A stretch of DNA of 8,121 bases, from NCBI GenBank assembly GCA_035299585.1, contig DATGWF010000015.1, positions 1-8,121 of the forward strand. Direction: 5' to 3'. Below are positions 6,400 through 8,121 of the stretch, in pieces (positions within the stretch are counted from its first letter, which is position 1; the number at the start of each line of letters is the position of its first letter). The notes below the pieces were generated by a model, which saw nothing but the letters and a program-made list of their open reading frames with translations, searched no databases and had not been told where the DNA came from. This stretch comes from DATGWF01 sp035299585. Its GTDB lineage: Bacteria; Actinomycetota; Actinomycetes; Actinomycetales; Microbacteriaceae. A program made the translations under genes and the position numbers.

Positions 6400-6458
6400 C
6401 CGATAACCTTATTCCGGCCGCGCGCGAGCCAACACCCGTGAACTTTGAGGAGAGCCGT
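6400..6458. promoter_or_regulatory. Divergent tilS-ppa intergenic region
   Basis: These 59 bp separate two start codons pointing away from each other, so promoters for both genes must lie here or reach into the coding ends. An AT-richer patch, GATAACCTTATT (6402-6413), contrasts with a GC-rich stretch beside it and offers TAnnnT -10 candidates on both strands (TAACCT on plus, TAAGGT on minus). No well-spaced -35 was found for either: on minus, TTGGCT lies only 15 bp from TAAGGT. Both start-proximal Shine-Dalgarno sequences also lie here. Confidence 0.5.
6447..6453 (+). promoter_or_regulatory. Ribosome binding site for ppa
   Basis: GAGGAGA, with GGAG ending 6 nt before the ATG at 6459, is the strongest Shine-Dalgarno in the window. 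It rules out the in-frame GTG at 6438, which lies upstream of it and would add seven residues. Confidence 0.85.
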
Positions 6459-6944
6459 ATGGGCACCTACACCGCCGTGATCGAGATTCCCAAGGGAAGT
6501 CGCAACAAGTATGAGGTCGACCACGAAACTGGGCGCGTCCTGCTCGATCGCGTGCTCTACACGACCTTCGTGTACCCGACCGACTACGGCTACTTCGACA
6601 ACACCCTCGGCCTCGATGGCGACCCGGTAGATGTGCTCGTGCTGCTCGACTACCCGGTGTTCCCGGGAGTTGGCGTGAGTGTCCGCCCGGTCGGTGTGTT
6701 CAACATGACCGACGATGGCGGCAGCGACGCGAAGGTCATCGCAGTGCTCGCCAAGGACCCGCGCTGGGCGCACATCCAGGACGTGGACGACATCCCCGAG
6801 TACACCAAGAAGGAAATCGAGCACTTCTTCGAGCACTACAAGGACCTCGAGCCCGGCAAGTGGGTCAAGACCGAGGGCTGGGACAATGCCGCCGCCGCGG
6901 AAGCGATCATTCAGGCCGGCATCGAGGCCTACCCCGGCCACTAG
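6459..6944 (+). CDS. ppa: Inorganic pyrophosphatase, family I
   Basis: A cytoplasmic enzyme of 161 residues that hydrolyses pyrophosphate to two phosphates and so pulls biosynthetic reactions forward. The length fits short bacterial family I enzymes. The signature D-G-D-P-V-D-V is at 53-59, with D53, D55 and D58 as metal ligands. D85 and D90 in M-T-D-D-G-G-S-D-A-K supply the remaining acidic positions and K92 is the conserved lysine. Other expected elements are I-E-I-P-K-G-S-R-N-K-Y-E (8-19), Y-P-x-D-Y-G (39-44) and a closing W-x-K-T-E-G-W (135-141). The ATG at 6459 is set by a strong GAGGAGA. It is the only plus-strand gene here, divergent from tilS and convergent with the M23 gene. Adjacent TilS and Hpt, and FolP further along, all produce its substrate. 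Confidence 0.97.
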   Translation: MGTYTAVIEIPKGSRNKYEVDHETGRVLLDRVLYTTFVYPTDYGYFDNTLGLDGDPVDVLVLLDYPVFPGVGVSVRPVGVFNMTDDGGSDAKVIAVLAKDPRWAHIQDVDDIPEYTKKEIEHFFEHYKDLEPGKWVKTEGWDNAAAAEAIIQAGIEAYPGH

Positions 6945-6950
6945 GCAGCG

Positions 6951-6991
6951 AAACGAGGAACGCCCCGCTTGAAGCGGGGCGTTCCTCGTTT
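6951..6991. terminator. Bidirectional intrinsic terminator between ppa and the M23 gene
   Basis: Twenty bases (6951-6970) are exactly complementary to 6972-6991 with one base between; the practical hairpin is a GC-rich stem with a TTGAA loop. The ends read AAACGAGG and CCTCGTTT, so each strand has a short T-run at the 3' side of its stem. It starts 6 nt after the ppa stop and ends 9 nt from the M23 stop, as expected for a terminator shared by convergent genes. The U-tract is short, only three bases on either strand. Confidence 0.88.
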
Positions 6992-7000
6992 CCGGGACGG

Positions 7001-8121
7001 CTATCCCAGTGGGACGCCGCGATCGGCCATGAAGCTGTATGGATTGATGCGGGAATCCCCGTTCCAAATCTCGAAGTGCAGGTGGCACCCGGTGGAGGCT
7101 CCCGTAGTCCCGGAGCGGCCAATCTCTTGACCGGCGCTGACATAGTCGCCGACGTTGACCTCGATACCGCCGTAGCGGAGGTGGGCGTAGAGACTGTAGA
7201 TGCCGCCACCGTGGTCGATCTTGATGCGATTGCCGTAGGTGCCGGAATAGCCCGCCGCGACAACCCGGCCGTCAGAGGCCGTGCGGATTGAGGCGTCACA
7301 GCCGGTGGCGATGTCTTGACCGTAGTGGAAGCTCCCCGAGCATCCTCCGGAGGAACAAATGACCTCACGCGGTCCGTATCCGTCGCTCAAGCGACCGTAG
7401 GCGGGGTTCGCCCAACCCTGGCCGGAGAGCCACCCGGCGGGAAGTGCACCACCCTGCCGAGCCTCTTCGGCCAAGCGACGCGCCTCTTCGACACCGCGTT
7501 GGTATGCCGCCGCGGTTTCGTTTTCGGTCGATTGCAGGAAGGCGAGCTGCTGGGCGAGCTCGATGCCCTTTTCCTCTTGGGTGGCAAGCGCCTGTTCGGC
7601 GGCGGACTGGGCGGCCTGAGCCGCGGCGAGCGCCTGGTTGGCCGTCGCTTCAAGCTTGCCGCGCTCCTCTTGTGCTTTGGCCGCCTGCTTCGAAAGCGCC
7701 TCGGCGTTCTTGGAGGCGATGACCGCCTTGGTATAGACGTCGTTCGCTCGGGACGCAACTCGGTTGAGGTTGCCGAGCTTGCTGAGGAGCTGGTCGACCT
7801 GGCTCGGGTCGGACTCCAGGAAAATGCTCACGGTCATATCGGAGCCGGACGTCTTGAACATTTGCGAAACGATCTGACCGGCGTTTCGGGCGGCGGTCGC
7901 GGCCTCTTGCTTGCTTGCGTCCGCCTGGGCCTGAATGGCTTGCGCGGTCGCTGTGGCCTCATCGAGTTTGCGCTTCGCGGCGTCGTATTCGCCTTGCTTC
8001 TGGGCTGCGACGTCTTGCGCTGCCGCAACCTCTCCCTTGAGGTTGTCGATGAGTGCCTGCACCTGCGCGACCGCGGCGGCGGCCGCAGCGGTGTTTGCCT
8101 TGGCGTTCTGTACGTCCTGCC
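7001..8121 (-). CDS. Secreted M23 (LytM-type) metallopeptidase with coiled coil, 5' end outside the window
   Basis: A cell-wall peptidase of the EnvC/NlpD/LytM kind, truncated at the N-terminus by the window edge; 372 residues are visible, numbered from the first complete codon. Residues 1 to about 220 are Ala/Gln/Glu/Lys-rich heptad-like sequence, a long coiled coil broken by a segment around 88-120 (M-F-K-T-S-G-S-D-M-T-V-S-I-F-L-E-S), as in the coiled coils of exported wall hydrolases. A short linker follows, then the M23 domain (about 242-366). The zinc and catalytic residues are complete: H265 and D269 (H-Y-G-Q-D), H313 (Y-A-H), and H346 and H348 (H-L-H-F-E), so it is probably an active endopeptidase and not only an amidase activator. 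Cysteines at 255, 260, 274 and 345 could form disulfides outside the cell. The signal peptide must lie off the edge. No symbol is assigned. The gene is convergent with ppa. Confidence 0.93.
   Translation of the reverse strand, partial: QDVQNAKANTAAAAAAVAQVQALIDNLKGEVAAAQDVAAQKQGEYDAAKRKLDEATATAQAIQAQADASKQEAATAARNAGQIVSQMFKTSGSDMTVSIFLESDPSQVDQLLSKLGNLNRVASRANDVYTKAVIASKNAEALSKQAAKAQEERGKLEATANQALAAAQAAQSAAEQALATQEEKGIELAQQLAFLQSTENETAAAYQRGVEEARRLAEEARQGGALPAGWLSGQGWANPAYGRLSDGYGPREVICSSGGCSGSFHYGQDIATGCDASIRTASDGRVVAAGYSGTYGNRIKIDHGGGIYSLYAHLRYGGIEVNVGDYVSAGQEIGRSGTTGASTGCHLHFEIWNGDSRINPYSFMADRGVPLG

Noticed and set aside
8072..8089. Run of Ala codons with GCGGCCGC, considered as a possible repeat array or recombination site
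   Set aside because: It is one short poly-Ala stretch in the coiled coil of the M23 protein; the codons are in frame and there is no repeat unit beyond the amino-acid bias.
1..8121. CRISPR arrays, tRNA or rRNA genes, insertion sequences, toxin-antitoxin pairs, prophage or defence genes
   Set aside because: The window is almost wholly filled by recognisable housekeeping genes; no spaced direct repeats, cloverleaf, transposase or defence motifs were seen on either strand.

Overview
The window is GC-rich, ordinary core-genome DNA from a high-GC Gram-positive bacterium. Gene order and protein style point to Actinomycetota, order Micrococcales, most likely family Microbacteriaceae; the genus cannot be settled from the sequence. 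Supporting signs are the ftsH-folE-folP-folB-folK-DUF3180 order, the HEGGH form of the FtsH protease motif, the MHWRG form in FolP, three GTG starts, and a cysteine-containing secreted M23 peptidase with a long coiled coil. No insertion sequence, prophage gene, CRISPR array, tRNA or rRNA is visible.

Layout. Eight genes run leftwards on the minus strand from about 6399 to 10: tilS (tRNA-Ile lysidine synthetase), hpt (hypoxanthine-guanine phosphoribosyltransferase), ftsH (membrane AAA+ protease), folE, folP, folB and folK (pterin branch of folate synthesis), and a four-helix DUF3180 membrane protein. From ftsH to DUF3180 every junction overlaps (26, 8, 4, 4 and 4 nt), so these six are almost certainly one translationally coupled transcript. 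tilS and hpt are 9 nt apart and share a reading frame. The only real gap in the block, 73 nt between hpt and ftsH, holds a perfect 16-bp palindrome inside the spacer of a candidate promoter. Divergently, from 6459 rightwards, lies ppa (family I inorganic pyrophosphatase), 59 nt from tilS. ppa faces a minus-strand M23 metallopeptidase gene whose 5' end is cut by the right edge of the window. The two convergent genes share a 20-bp perfect-stem bidirectional terminator.

How the genes fit together. TilS, Hpt and FolP all release pyrophosphate, which Ppa hydrolyses. Hpt salvages guanine to GMP and so feeds the GTP pool that FolE consumes. FolE, FolB, FolK and FolP together turn GTP into dihydropteroate, apart from the dihydroneopterin triphosphate dephosphorylation step and pABA supply, which must be encoded elsewhere. 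FtsH and DUF3180 are the membrane proteins of the block, and the role of DUF3180 is unknown.

There is no convincing evidence of a new multi-gene system. The points most worth a second look are the tilS-hpt-ftsH arrangement (same-frame tilS/hpt plus the palindrome before ftsH, against published links between TilS, HprT and ftsH in Firmicutes), an Asp in place of a normally conserved Arg in FolE, and the uncharacterised DUF3180 protein tied to the folate operon.
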